Positions 1 through 12,717 of a stretch of 64,000 bases of DNA are shown piece after piece. This DNA comes from Mactromeris polynyma. Taxonomy: Eukaryota > Mollusca > Bivalvia > Venerida > Mactridae. Both the position numbers and the translations under genes were made by a program. Where the stretch lies: positions 124,001 through 188,000 of the forward strand of contig JASFXZ010000057.1 of the NCBI GenBank assembly GCA_032209605.1. The letters are read 5' to 3'. The notes under the pieces were generated by a model. The model ran no database searches. It had not been told where the DNA came from and saw only the letters and a program-made list of their open reading frames with translations. Positions within the stretch are counted from its first letter, which is position 1; each line of letters starts with the position of its first letter.

Positions 1-1498
1 ATAAGAACATATTATGACAGTTGAGGGTTTTAAAAACCTGGCACCAAAAGGCAGGAGGCATTTCATTGGCAGATATATTACGTATAACTTTTTATTGAGA
101 TTTTTTAACAATGGCTGTTTGACAATATGTTTCCTGTTGTGTAAAATATCTTGATCACCAGCTATTTATTTAGTGATCAATTCTGGATTTACTTTTGAAC
201 AAAAGCTACAATGATCCACACGTCATATGTAACATTGTATTGATTATTTTTATGGCATTGCAATTCCACGAAAAAAACCTTTGACAGTTGAGCAATGTGC
301 GTGGTACTAGCTGCTTGCTCCTTCAATTTTATTACTACCGGGAATTGGTAATTCCACTGTTCTATAAGTTTTCGTTCCAATTATATGTAGATTTAACCGC
401 ATATTATGCAAAATGTTTAAAGTTTCATTTTATATTAAATTCAAATGACATGAGTTTAGAATGCATGATTCCCTCCGCTATCGATATATACTTAACGCCA
501 TTAAAAACGCAACTATGACACTCGAGTCTTCATTTTGTTCCAAGTGTAAAAAGCGTTTTATTGTTACATATGAGTAAACCATTCTTCTAAAAGAAACTAA
601 ACTTTGAGCCTTGTATTCATATTTCATAATCATTTAAGTTTAGGACTTTATGTTTGAGAAAGAAAGTATAATTATTTCTTTATAATGTCGCCGTGCTGAC
701 GCGGACAATTTTAAGTTGCGTTTTTAATGGCCTGGAGTATATTTAACAGAAATGTTACTTTAGATGTTTTTCTTAGATTCAGTTCAGTTCGATTAATACG
801 ATCTTAGACACCTAAGTAAATAAGAAAGTTTAATTATGTGCAACACATCCATTTGAGAAACTATTTGAGTGTTCAAGTGTAATATTCATTCTCAATATGC
901 ATGGCCTCTATGAGGAATAATTCTATGTTATTACAATTAATAAAGCCGCAATGAACTGGCTTGTGATTGCTTCAACTGACTCGATTTTCTTGAGAAAATA
1001 TTTTATGAAATCGGATCATTAAATGCATTAACATTATTAAAGGAGAAGTAATTAAAGTCTCCAGCAAATTTATTTAAATCGATTTATAGTTTTAATTTGC
1101 GAACATATTAACGATGAGGAATATTTGAATAAGTTAATTAAATGTAATTTAACGTATTTTCATCGGAATATGCATGATTTTTATACTTAATGAAGCCAGA
1201 ATATTGCAGAAATTTGAGACACTTAGGCAATAAACGTATGTCAAGATCAACTTTATATTGAGTAAGGCAAACCGTGTTTCAATATTCTTAAATTATGCTG
1301 GACAATGTTATATATAAATGCTCTTCGTTATTATTAGTGTTGTTAATTAAGTTCCGGTACAGTGTTAGTTATTAAAACAATTGTTTTATGACAATATGTG
1401 ATAGCAGATTATGCATCAATATACTGTTATATTAGTCATATATCGCGCTTTGAAACCCTACACTTCGTTTTCATGCAACATTCGTTTTCTTGTTCTTG
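1..1498. other. AT-rich upstream DNA, no gene seen
   Basis: Only short, uncharacteristic ORFs are present on both strands. No splice-bounded conserved peptide, RNA gene or repeat is recognised. A short direct similarity between about 485-530 and 715-735 (the 'gccattaaaaacgcaact' motif and its inverse) is too small to classify. Confidence 0.5.
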
Positions 1499-1502
1499 TT
1501 AA

Positions 1503-2254
1503 TACAGCCGTCACACCGGACTGGCGTCCTTACTGCGTCCCTACGGCGACCCAGGACGTGGAAGGGACGCCATGGACGCCGTAGGGTCGTGATGAGAACG
1601 CACCAAGACGCCGTGGGGACCCCAAGGACGCCGAAGGTCGCAGAGCGACGGCGTTTACTTTGGACATGTTCAAAGTAAACGCCGAGGTTAGGCGTCCTGA
1701 GCGCGTCCTGGCTCAGGACGCCGTGGGATCGCCCTGAGGTCGCCATGGTCGCCGTAGCATCGCAGTAGGAACCCGAACAACGCCAAAGGAACGTAGTACA
1801 GACGTGGTAGAGTCGCCATGTAAACGCGGAGAAAAGGATCGGGGGAACCAATGGCGACCTTACTGCGTCCTTACCACGTCTATGGGGTTCTTACCACGAC
1901 CCCATCACGTCTATGGCGTCCTTACCGCGATGTCAGGGCGGATATTTCGTGGTAGAAACGCTAAGAACGCAGTGGGGTCGCAGTGGGGTCGCCGCTGATC
2001 GCCGTATGGACGCCGCAGTGACGCCGTGTAAACTCAATAGAAACTCCAAGGACGCAGTAAGAACGCGGTAAGGTCGTGTTGGAAACGCCGTGTACATACA
2101 CAGATCGCAGAGCACAGAACTCCGGTGTGACGGCTGACCGAAATCTGGATTTATTTTAGAAAAATCATTGGCGTTCTCAATGCGACCATCGGCGTTCTCC
2201 AAAATATGACAGTTTAGGACGCGGTAAGGACGCCAGTCCGGTGTGACGGCAGTA
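1503..2254. mobile_element. GC/CpG-rich non-autonomous DNA transposon with 38-bp TIRs and TTAA flanks
   Basis: Left end 1503-1540 and right end 2217-2254 are inverted copies of each other with two mismatches. The core reads GCCGTCACACCGGACTGGCG on the left. TTAA lies immediately outside both ends (1499-1502 and 2255-2258), the target-site signature of piggyBac- and Kolobok-type elements. The 752-bp interior is strikingly GC- and CpG-rich compared with the AT-rich surroundings. It is built from many degenerate copies of a roughly 10-base motif, ggacgccgt and its reverse complement. No transposase coding is visible, so any autonomous partner must be elsewhere. The superfamily is uncertain, because piggyBac ends usually begin CC(C/T), which these do not. 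Confidence 0.8.
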
Positions 2255-2343
2255 TTAATTGAAGGGTTTGTAAAAAAAATATTTTGTAAATATAATAAAA
2301 TTTAACACTGGTGAGAAATATAAGATAATGAAAATGTTAATGT

Positions 2344-2560
2344 TTTTAGGCGCAGCCGTACTAACATGGTTTTGCTATTTGCATATCGGGGTTGTGTAAA
2401 CCAAACAGATCTTACGTTAACCACCAAGGCAATTTCTCTTCAACTTCAACCGAACACCGTTTGTAACCTTGACGCGGATTGGTTAAAACCTTTCGATTAA
2501 AGGGTACGTTACCTTACCGAAATCCGCTGAATTTCGGTGAATTTACCGAAATACATTATG
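2344..2560 (+). repeat. Dispersed repeat, copy 1 (inverted copy at 54117-54325)
   Basis: About 215 bp are shared in reverse orientation with the copy in intron 8 of the DSCAM gene. Shared blocks include 'taccaccaaggcaattt'-type sequence around 2420-2440 and an imperfect hairpin built on 'ttaccgaaat' near 2515-2555. The copies show scattered substitutions, so they are older than the 15.7/31.8-kb pair. Family not recognised; no coding. Confidence 0.65.
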
Positions 2561-2579
2561 GTTTGCGCCGACCAACTTT

Positions 2580-3665
2580 TTTTTCAAGACAGTTCTTGTT
2601 TATACTTATCATTGTAATTATTAAAAACATTCATTGAAATTTGAAACAATCGGCGAGGTCATCGTGCGTTCTAATGACTGTTAACTGAAACGATATACAT
2701 TTTCAATAAGAATGTTGTAACAGTAAATTACTGACCAATTCACCAAATATGGAATAGCAACAAATATGATATAATTGTGCAATAACTGCAATATCCAATC
2801 ATACTCAGGACAGGAATTGATGTAATTGAATATTTTGGTGACTCATTTAGCACACAAGATCCGGGACACATGTCATGCGATGTTACACTCTCAAGTGATA
2901 GCGTTCTATGTTTCATATTGATAAACAATTAGTTTACGTCTTGTTGCCATAGTTTCAACTGGCGTAAAGTTTTGATTATAATTTAATTATCTTGCACATT
3001 TTTTGTTTCTTCCGCTATCGTTCTTTCGACTATATCATTTAATTTGCGAAATATTATTACAACGATATCAAACTGATAAGAACTATGATGTCATTAATTA
3101 AATTGTTATCGGAAAACGACAGAAGTATATTCAGCAATCGAACACGGTAATTCTATACTTAACTATAATAACAAATCGATGAGCAAGTTTCTTAGAATTG
3201 AAGACGACTTTAGATGGTTGATTTCGGAAATTGAATTCAAGAAATGGTTTGATATGGTACAACTGACAAATATAATTGCTGCTTTGATTAAATACAGTAA
3301 ATGCACGCATTTCAAACAAGGCAGAATTGATTGAATTATGTTTAATGAGATGTATTGTGTGTGGTATTTTGGATATGTTTTAAGATATCTTGAACAAATT
3401 GCCATGATGGTATTAATCTATTTAACTATGCTGATTGTTGTAAATCGAATTTAATGTTTAGTGAGGTCAAATCAGCTTATAAAGTCGATGCATATTGTTA
3501 ATGTTTCAGACTTGTGATTAAATATCAAGTATTGAGTTTGGACTTTTTCACCTGCTCGATGTCTCGCTTTTATTTCTTGTATATACATGCACGTGTAGAG
3601 AGAAATACATATTCATGATTCTGTTCTCCAAGCGTTTACTTGCACATTTGAGTATGAACATGAGA
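2580..3665. other. No gene seen
   Basis: AT-rich sequence with no conserved coding exon, no repeat array and no RNA gene recognised. Confidence 0.45.
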
Positions 3666-3832
3666 CAGTAAAACCTCAATAATGAGACCCCCCCCTAGGG
3701 ACCCTAGTGTAAAAGTGGTATTCTTATCGAGGTGGTTTTAATATTGAGTTTGAATAAAGAGCAGAGCAGAGCAGTGAAAATGGACTTGAGGTGGTCTTAT
3801 TATTGAGGTGGTCTTTAAGTGAGGTTTTACTG
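3666..3832. mobile_element. Palindromic MITE, CAGTAAAACCTC family (copy 1)
   Basis: Begins CAGTAAAACCTCAATAAT and ends with the inverse (...GAGGTTTTACTG), followed by TA. The interior is largely self-complementary, made of 'ggtggtcttattattgagg' and its inverse. The CAG-start TIR and TA flank suggest a pogo/Tigger-type (Tc1/mariner superfamily) non-autonomous element. Other copies are at 15419, 34346, 41181, 42051, 43247, 46794 and 50910. Confidence 0.8.
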
Positions 3833-3834
3833 TA

Positions 3835-6746
3835 TTATCATAATTTCGTAGTCATATGATACTATTTCGTTCGCAGAACGCATGACTTGTCCGCGAAAAG
3901 TCCGCTGGCGCCATCTTAGTGTATGACCTACATACACGGAGTAATTAATGATTACTGGTAGTAGACAAAGTTACTGAAACTATTGGCACACTCCGGTACT
4001 CTATTTATCAAGCCATAAATTACCTAAGTAAAATAGTACGAAGTGAACCGACAATAACTTTAAAACGACATCCTCAGCTTCATCAAACTCGTATTTATTG
4101 ATTACATCACTGTCAGTTCTGATCTTGTTTTTCGGGTACTCCAAGTTCTGGAATTTGTTAGCTGCTAGGAAGAACCTTTTTTAGTTTGCTGCGTTCTCCG
4201 TTAGATTTAAATACTGAAGTGACGATAAGCTAGGCATAGTATTATAATCACATCCACAATAGTGATTTTAAGTTTCACTGAACCACGTGACCGTTATCAG
4301 ACATGTGTTTGAAGTCAAATTGATGGAGGATGGGAGTTACGAATGATAAGACCAGACTAATTAAATTTGCACAAAAAGTTAATTAATATAATCTTAATTA
4401 ATATCAATGACATGGACTTAAGAGGGAAACCAGGTGCCTGTATTAGTTCATACGACTGTCAATTCAAATGGGATTTTTTTCAAGAAACCGCGCCGCGCAT
4501 GTAGGAGATGTTTCGATAATTATGTTCTATCGGTGAATTTCAGGACTGCGAGGTAATGTAATTAGAACCAACCGACTTTATACATAGACCACACTATAGT
4601 AATACTAGAATGCAGATAATATATCAAATAGAATATGGTTCTGATAGGAGAACTCACAGCACGCACGAGCGGTAACACATTGCAGTTTTCGTCTTTGCTA
4701 GTAACACAATTTGCGTGTCTCTAAATCGTTAAACATAATGTCACAAAGAGACAGGCATCACTAAGCTTACGGTCTATTGTATTCTGTTGTATTCAAAACA
4801 CTGGTCTTCGTTATATGGTATTATCAAGGCTCTGATACCGTGCATGTAATCAATTATCGACACCGACACTGTTGTTGAAATGAAGCATCCCCCGTATAAA
4901 GTTAGATTTTTTTTAACTTCTGGCATTTGTTAACTTTCATTTTTACTTTCGTTCAAGGCAAATTTGTCATGGATACTTCTTACAACACGATAACAAGAGA
5001 CCTTGCGGAATCATACGTTATGCACGACTTTTGTATGGAAACTGTCCTTTGTCACGAATACTCGAGAAACTTGATTACATTTTCATTTGTGTTACTATTA
5101 AATTATTTACAGGATAGTTTTGTTCTAATCCCTTTTTCTTCATTTTAATGACATTGTAAATATGAAACTTTTTGTTCTGATGAATTATGAAGGTATCTCA
5201 TTGCTACACGCCATTTGTATCATGTCCGTTGCATGGTGGAACTCTGAAAATACCACAATCTGATACTGTTATGGAGTAGAATACAAAAGCATGGAAAATA
5301 CTGAATGCAAATCAGACTACAATAATTTTGAAACGCCCATATCCATATCTATACGGAAACAGCTAAATGCTGATCAACTAATCGTCCACGCTTGCACTTA
5401 TTGATTGTTCATTTTTGACCAGAAATAATATTAGAACAAATTGTTGATGTTAAATAATGTAATCATAAGTCATTGTAATGTTTTTCATTGTTTAGAGACT
5501 TCACTTGTTCTGCCCCTTCGCTGCCTGCTTTGCATTGCCTACAATCTCCAACGTCATTCTCCAGGACTATGTTGGGGGAACACTTGTTTAGTAAATACGA
5601 TGTCGGCCGCTGAACACGCAGTTTATGGATTTGAGCCCCGTCAAAGTCACGAAAAAGGCATAAAAAGACAACAGTGCTGTTGTTTTCAGAAAGCGAACTA
5701 GAGAGTGATTGAAAAGGCTTAATGCTTTCATTAAAATCAAGCTTAATGTTCCTTCGTTTATGTGTTGTAATACATTTTGCAGAACGAATGTCACTTTACC
5801 CAAGGTCTTATTGCCTTATAAGACCTTTTCATCTTCGGGTAGATTTTAAGTGCATTATACTTAACTTTATTAAATCTCTAATCACATTTCTTGATTACTC
5901 ATATCTCTAAGTTTGTTTATTTGGTTTAAGTTATAAACGACGAAAAGTACAAAACGATTCTCTCAATGCATCAACATTACTCATCCACCTCACGACATAG
6001 CGATAAATTACAATATAACTATTTTCTAGTTGGTAAACTCGTTTTCTATCGTAAATCACTTGTGGTTATTAATTCCCAAAGCAAATTCTCCACTATTTCT
6101 CCTGTAAAATGATTAATTTTGGAATTCGAAAATACGGTGACATATGGTAGCTTTACTTGACAAGTTGTGAGACTAGTTTATGATTCTAGTGCAAATATTC
6201 GCATCCAGAAAACTGACACATCCACTCAAAATTGTTGACAGAAATTAAATATTTCTTTATCAGAATAACATTGTATTTGTTTGGCTTTTCTTGACCCCAT
6301 GTAATGAAGCTATCAAAATTAAACGAAAATAAACAGCCTTGAGAAAAATGTGGAACAACCGCGAGCAACTGCGACGGGCGATAAACGCTTGTATTGAATT
6401 ATATTTATGTTAGGGAATTTAAAACAGAAATAAACTTCCAAGAAAATGAACTTGTCGAATAACATTGAATGATTGACATCCTCGTGAAATTGGAAGAAAA
6501 CATGGAGCATGCTTATCTAGGTCGTACGATCGGAGCTTTTCTGTTACACTTCTAGTTCTAGAAATGTAACAATTATTGTCAATGACATTGTTTGGATTTT
6601 TTTTATTTGGTTTTAAAGAGTTTCTTTGAGTTGTCACGGACGTTTTAATCTATATTCAATGCCTTTTAGATCTAAATAATAGAACCGTATAGAGTTGTGG
6701 ATATAATGCGTACAGTTTCCCGCCGTGGTATTTGGCTTCTCAACTG
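3835..6746. other. No gene seen
   Basis: 2.9 kb of AT-rich DNA. The longest ORFs (about 70-86 codons near 4.9-5.8 kb) resemble no family I know and lack splice context. No repeats longer than simple A/T runs were noticed. Confidence 0.45.
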
Positions 6747-6748
6747 TA

Positions 6749-6775
6749 CGAGGGGTGTTCGGAAAGTTTCGGGAC
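6749..6775 (+). repeat. Mariner-like terminal sequence (solo end)
   Basis: TA followed by CGAGGGGTGTTCGGAAAGTT resembles the terminal inverted repeat of mariner-type transposons. I found no matching inverted end nearby, so this is at best a truncated element. Confidence 0.4.
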
Positions 6776-7109
6776 AAGTGTCTTAACTTTTTTTATTTTT
6801 AATGCATTTCAACATATATAGCTATGGGTATATTCTATTGGTTTATTGTTACAAAAATGTACTATACATGGTACGTCGATTATTACGGAATGACACTATG
6901 AAACGTATCCCAGGAGCACTCGAGACAATTTTGATGGATTTAAAGAAATTTACTGCGTATATCATAACGAAATACTTATCATTTTAGCTAGATAACAATT
7001 CCACGTTAAGGACAAACTCCATTTAAAGCAGATGAATGAGGGCAACAAATATCTATGATGTATTTAAGATGGTCACAAGCAGTAAAGTGTTTATTTATTA
7101 TAGTGTCTC

Positions 7110-7312
7110 CCCTATTTAAAGGGCCAGCCATTTCTGAGATACCTACTTTCTGAGCACATTTACATCCCGATTCCTATCCTTTAATTATTATTTAACTAGC
7201 AGGCAGCTCAGCAACCGGCCATATCAGAACGGACCCCTACCGGGATTCAAACATTCGAAGCTCCCAGTCCCAAGGCGGATGCCTTAACCCACTCGGTCAC
7301 GGGAGACGGTGA
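7110..7312 (-). mobile_element. tRNA-derived SINE (serine/leucine tRNA-like head)
   Basis: Read on the minus strand, the head (about 7312 down to 7240) has an A-box-like GTGACCGAGTGGGTTAAGG followed by a B-box-like GTTTGAATCCC. This matches the spacing and D-arm type of tRNA-Ser/Leu and would support RNA polymerase III transcription. The stem pairing is imperfect and no acceptor stem closes, so it is a SINE head and not a working tRNA. The body probably extends leftward past 'gctgagctgcctgctag' to about 7110. Its 3' end is not clearly defined, though a 'tttattatagtg' motif at 7090-7103 recurs at 14390. Confidence 0.7.
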
Positions 7313-7756
7313 GTGTTGTATTGACTTCACACTGAACAAAGACATAAGCCAGTTTTATTGCACGGTTGTTTTTGATAAGCCTTACTACTGTTTAGTTTGT
7401 TTTACTCGGAGCAAAAATTAAGGTTAATCGGACAAAAGGTCACGGTAGCATTTATTGTAATTTATGTTAATTGCTTAAATTCGTATTCATCAGCAGAGTA
7501 ATTTACGAAAATTGGTTTAGCAACACGAACCAGCTGAAATACACTGCTAGGAATTTACATGTTACACAAAAACCGAGAATGTATCCGACAGAAAAGAATC
7601 AAATTTCATTGGCATTTTTTTCCTGTAAAGAACAGAATTTTTTTGTTTTGAAAGGAATGGTGAATCGAATAGTCCTTGACAAGATCTCATTTTCAGAGTC
7701 TCGGTTAATAACGATTCATTGAACTGGGTCAGTGACAGTTATAATGGAATGACAAC

Positions 7757-8675
7757 TCGTGTCAGACCGTGTGTATGTTATATATAGGACAGTGTCAGAC
7801 CATGCTTCAGACCATGTGTGTGTCTGTTCGTGTCAGACTATGTATATATTTCATCGCGTCAGACTAAGTATATATAAGATCTTGTCAGACCCAAATGAAC
7901 ATATTTTATCGTCTTAGACCCTACATATGCTATGATATTATAGTACATCGTGTCAGACCATATATGTATTAAATCGTTTCAAACAATTACATTTTTATAG
8001 TGTAAGACTCTGAATATGTTATGAATTAAACGCGTAAGACTATCTTTACACATTGTCGCGCACGACCGTGTAAATGTTACATATTTTATCGTGTCAGACC
8101 ATGTAAACATTTGATCGTGTCAGACCATGTAAACATTTTATCGTGTCAGACCATGTACATATTTTATCGTGTCAGACCATGTAAACATTTGATCGTGTCA
8201 GACCATGTACATATTTGATCGTGTCAGACCATGTACATATTTGATCGTGTCAGACCATGTACATATTTGATCGTGTCAGACCATGTACATATTTGATCGT
8301 GTCAGACCATGTACATATTTGATCGTGTCAGACCATGTACATATTTGATCGTGTCAGACCATGTACATATTTGATCGTGTCAGACCATGTACATATTTGA
8401 TCGTGTCAGACCATGTACATATTTGATCGTGTCAGACCATGCAGGGGTGGATCCAGGATTTGGTCTTAGGGGTGTGTGTAACTTTTTTGTCATTTTTGGT
8501 TTTGTTCAAGCCTTATAAAACGGCAATGACTGTGTTTTATTCTTTGTTTTTAAGTTATTGAACATAAAACCAAATTAAAATCGCTAGTGCATTGTGCACA
8601 TTTGACCGTGTCAGACCAGGTACATAGTCGACCGTGTCAGACCAGGTACATACTTGATCGTGTTAGACCGTGTAC
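7757..8675 (+). repeat. 26-bp minisatellite array (gtgtcagaccatgtacatat...)
   Basis: The unit is about gtgtcagaccatgtacatat + ttgatc (26 bp). The copies from about 8083 to 8441 are nearly perfect. Degenerate copies spread left to about 7757, and a few diverged ones (…cagaccaggtacat…) follow an insertion at 8442-8592. The unit length is not a multiple of three and the frames are broken; no coding. Confidence 0.9.
8442..8592. mobile_element. Non-repeat insertion interrupting the 26-bp array
   Basis: The array stops after 'gaccatg' and resumes at 'tgcacatttgaccgtgtcag'. Between them lies unrelated sequence starting caggggtggatccaggattt, a type of end common to short interspersed elements in invertebrate genomes. 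No target-site duplication is clear. Its status as a transposed element is inference. Confidence 0.5.
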
Positions 8676-8679
8676 TACA

Positions 8680-10760
8680 TGTTGCCTCACATCATCACGT
8701 AGAAATAGCAATGACCTCTGATACTGAATGAAGTCCGAGCACTCGTGCATAAGCGTCCTCGTGCTATTTGGGTGACACGGGGTATGAACAAAGAGAATAA
8801 AATTTGAAAAAAATCGCTCAATGCGTTTACGAGTTACTTTAAAGGCATGGAACACGTTTGCTATCTGACATGCTATTTCCTCGCGCAAACAAAGACACAG
8901 GTTTTATTGCTAACCCCGTGTTTTATGTTACAGACCCATTTCCGTTTTGGGAGCTATATAACACATTTATGCTGAAAAGAATGATACTCGTCGTTATTTT
9001 TCATTTCGAAGTGGAATTTCACACCCTCTTTTCGATTCATTAGCTCATTGTGTTACACTGTGCATGTTTGTGCTTATTAGAGCATGTTCAAAATGTTCCA
9101 AACGGATACATCTGCTGAAGACGCAATATTTGAAAAGAACTAAGTTAGTCCTATCATATTTTTCTTACTGTCCTAAACTTCTGTCATACAATGCCAAATA
9201 GGGCATAGAAAGAGACATGACAGTGTTTTAAACGTAGATTTAAAGCGGCGATAATGTTTTCTGTATTTTTTGTACATAAAAACAGTCCTTATGTATTTGG
9301 TATGGAATGACATTCTTGCTGATAAAATGTTTTTTTTATTTCATCGAATTTGACATTATTTGCAATAAATAAGACATTTAACTCTTTCTTCTAACTTCGC
9401 TGTCACTATTAACTTATTAACTGTTAAAAGTGATGATTTCTTGCACTTATGGAAAACGTTTATGATGTCATGAAATCTAATGTCATTCTATGTATTATCA
9501 AAACGATACATCAGAAAATACTCTCAGGGCTGTCTAAGTCCCTACTTTCGTTTTGATGCCTTATTTCGGCTACTTTCAGTTTAGAAACATGTGAATATCG
9601 AACTAATAGAATGTCTTTTTTGAAATATGAAATGCAATTTGTGTGCTTTGAAATTACCATGTAGACATCTGAGAAGAGAGAAATATTGTAATGCCATTTT
9701 AATATGTCTGTAAACGAACGTTGCTGACAAAAAAACCCGGCCGGTAAGCTCTGTCGGTACTCTATTTAATTAAAACTGAAGACGATATATCCTACAATAG
9801 TTTGTCCTTCACATCTATCTCATTCGGGGAAGTTTTCATTGATTGCGGACGAGCAGGTACATGTAAATCAAGGGAACACTGATTATGTCAACTTATCTTC
9901 GTACAGAACTGTAATACGGTTGCATACCGATATAAAGCTTTAACTCTGCCAGACAGACATATGTAATCGTCGAATGGAACCAAATTCGTGCATATATGTA
10001 TTAAACATATGAAAAAGACGCAATCTAATGCACTATTGAAACCAACGAGAATATACGAAAGACCCGCTGTGACATGATTTTGCAAGAACGTGAACTCGAG
10101 AACGATGAAATTGCCAAGTTCAAGTTCAATATTTGCAATATATGATTTCACGTTTTTAGGATTCTTTAACAATCGAAATAACGAACAACGTTGTCACCAC
10201 CGGTATTTCGTCAAAGTCTGCTTATGTTTCTTCTTTTCACAAAGTTACGGTTACAAAATTTGTCATGGCAGTAAAATCGGTGAAAAATCGACTTATTCGG
10301 TACAACATGTACTATTCTGCCTTTCATACAGCAATAAACCAATTTAGAGGAAGGTCGTAAAAATTCCACTGATATTCAGTAAAGTGAGATTATAGTTTGA
10401 CAATTAAACTTTAGCACGAATGTTACACAATGTTCCCGTGCGTACACGCGATCTAAAATCAAGAATTACGCGAGAATCTTCGTTTTAAATCATGCCTTAA
10501 GGAAGATTTGTTAGCTACGCGTAATTGTCGTTGGCATCAGTAGAAAACTGTGATATTACGAAAATATCGATGGGAAAGACCTCGTTAGTCCCGACCTATC
10601 TTGCTATCCCGCGTAATACATCGTATATATATGATCACCATTAACACAAGTACACGATTAAGAGATTAACCCATGGTTTAATTGAATAGGCCAATTAGCG
10701 ATTCACGCTTTGCGATTTTCACAACTCTTTATTTTATACGCTACGACACATGATCACCCA
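8680..10760. other. No gene seen
   Basis: AT-rich sequence with short ORFs only; none resembles a known protein or has exon-like borders that fit the DSCAM gene. Confidence 0.45.
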
Positions 10761-10762
10761 AC

Positions 10763-11313
10763 CTGCGTTCAGTAAAGGTATTTGCGTCTCATGTTTCGTT
10801 CCGTTTTGCAATTTGGTTCCCCGTATGCAGTCAATGTGATGCGGTGGGCCAGGGATACAAAGCAAAACGTGAGCAACTGTTGGCCGTAACTGAACGCAGG
10901 GCTGGTTTATTGCAGCGTTAACACGCACTGGCGCGCAGACACAATCAACCTGTTGATACATCCGAGTGTAGGATGACACATGTACAAACCAGCATTGCGT
11001 TCAGTTACGGCTAACGGAAGCCGCTCACAGTTCGCGTCGCTAACAAGTGTATTGACCGCCTCGTTTGTATTCTGGTTATCTGCCTCAAAGACAGTAAAAA
11101 CAGGGAACCAGCACTGCGTTCATTTTGCAATTTGGTTCCCCGTGTGCAAACCATGTGATACGGTGGGCCAGGGATACAAAACAAAAAGTGAGCGACAATT
11201 AGCCGTAACTGAACGCAGTGTTCGGCTCTCAAATTCGATTGCTAGCTCGGTTGCGCGAGCGAGGGTACAGTTTCGTATCTCGAGCGAATGCTAGCCTTAA
11301 CCGAACGCAAGGC
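10763..11313. mobile_element. Nested inverted-repeat elements with ctgcgttcagt/actgaacgcag ends
   Basis: The motif CTGCGTTCAGT and its inverse ACTGAACGCAG recur at 10763, 10889, 10996, 11114, 11208 and (as ccgaacgcaa) 11301. Two related blocks, about 10795-10900 and 11113-11219, share 'ttttgcaatttggttccccg' and 'gcggtgggccagggatacaa'. A second nested pair is formed by 'gaacgcagggctggttt' and 'aaaccagcattgcgttc'. This looks like insertion of one copy into another, or tandem duplication, of a MITE-like element. The 104-codon ORF here lies in the repeat and is not credible. Confidence 0.65.
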
Positions 11314-11314
11314 A

Positions 11315-12715
11315 GATTTGCCCGTTCTGTATTCTCAGGTAGTTTTAAGTGAAAATAATACAAAATTCATCCCGACAACCGTTCGGTGTTCGGTTTTCAC
11401 ATAGTGCGGTATTCTTAGGGTTTTTAACAAATAACTAAGAACGAAAATATCGGTTCGGTTTAGACAGCAGTACGGATTATAAATGGTTTGAATCGACAGG
11501 TTTCACTATATCAGAACCGGGGAAATTAAAAATTCTGCTTAATCATTTGTAACAAATGTGACTACTTTTGAAAATTGACTTTTACATTTTCATGAGTTTG
11601 CTTACTTTTAAAACTTGGAAACGAAGACACTCAATCAAGTCAGAAATTCATGTATTGTATTTCATTTGCACTTTATGAGCGTTATTGTAGACTGTACCTT
11701 AAACACAAGTGTGACGGTATGGCACGGATGTCTTACACGTGTGAATAATTATTGTCTGTGATAGTTACAATTGAAGGAAACCTTAGTTCTTAAGAAGGTT
11801 TTACATGAAATGTAATTCCACAATTATAATAACAACTCACTCAGACCAATTTAAAGGAACCAATGAAATCATTTAGTAACAGTTAATTTGTTACACACGT
11901 GGATTGTTTTGCGATGACTTTTATCACATAATTATATTACAGCTACTGGAAGTGGGATATGCGTTCGGGAGGTGTAAAGGTGTTCTTTAGTACGAATATA
12001 AACGCGGTCATGTTGGAATGGAGCGACATTATTTGGGGTCTCGGGTCAGCTCCTCCGAAAAAAACCATTGACTGTCCAAAATATCGCGTGTTTTACTGAT
12101 AAAATTTGAACCTCAAAACATTTAGACGGAGTGAAGCGTCCTCGTTTTCCCTGAGTGTAGTTACAGTCCTGATATATGTTCCATTATTCTTTTCAAGCAC
12201 ACTTCTCTATGGTAACGGAATTAAAATAACTATTTCACAGTGTTACATGTGTATAATAGGGCACGATGCTTGGAACACGTCACGTGATTCCATTGGGACA
12301 TTCGGCGTGCAATGTGATGAAAAATTGTAACTGATAATCTAATTATTGAAAAATTTAAGGTCGAATGATCCTAATGAGAACAAGAAAATTACCATCTATC
12401 CAGGGGATTTTACAAACTGATAATTTTTTTGTGAATTATTGGACCTTCGTTTTATCTTGCATTTCATCAGATCGTGGTTTGGCATATTCTGTCTCCATTC
12501 ACGTGTTGTGAAGAGTAACCTATCGTGTTTGCACTTAATATATAATGTTGTCATATCAAGTTTTATGTTGTTACAGCCTTAGCAATTTTATATCTCAACA
12601 TATTAATATCAAATGGCTATAAACCTATTAACGTGTGTTTCCAAGTAGTATGTAACTAATATGCGGTTTTCATCAGTTACTATGCTGTATAGACTTCTTT
12701 GTTCCTTGTTCAAGT
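11315..12715. other. No gene seen
   Basis: AT-rich DNA; no coding exon, RNA gene or repeat array recognised. Confidence 0.45.
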
Positions 12716-12717
12716 TT

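Noticed and set aside
1471..2202. ORFs of 62-126 codons in the GC-rich block
   Set aside because: They arise from the degenerate repeats of the TTAA-flanked element, on both strands, with no protein resemblance.
7240..7312. Functional tRNA-Ser gene on the minus strand
   Set aside because: A- and B-box-like motifs are present, but there is no closed acceptor stem and the anticodon arm is poor; better explained as a SINE head.
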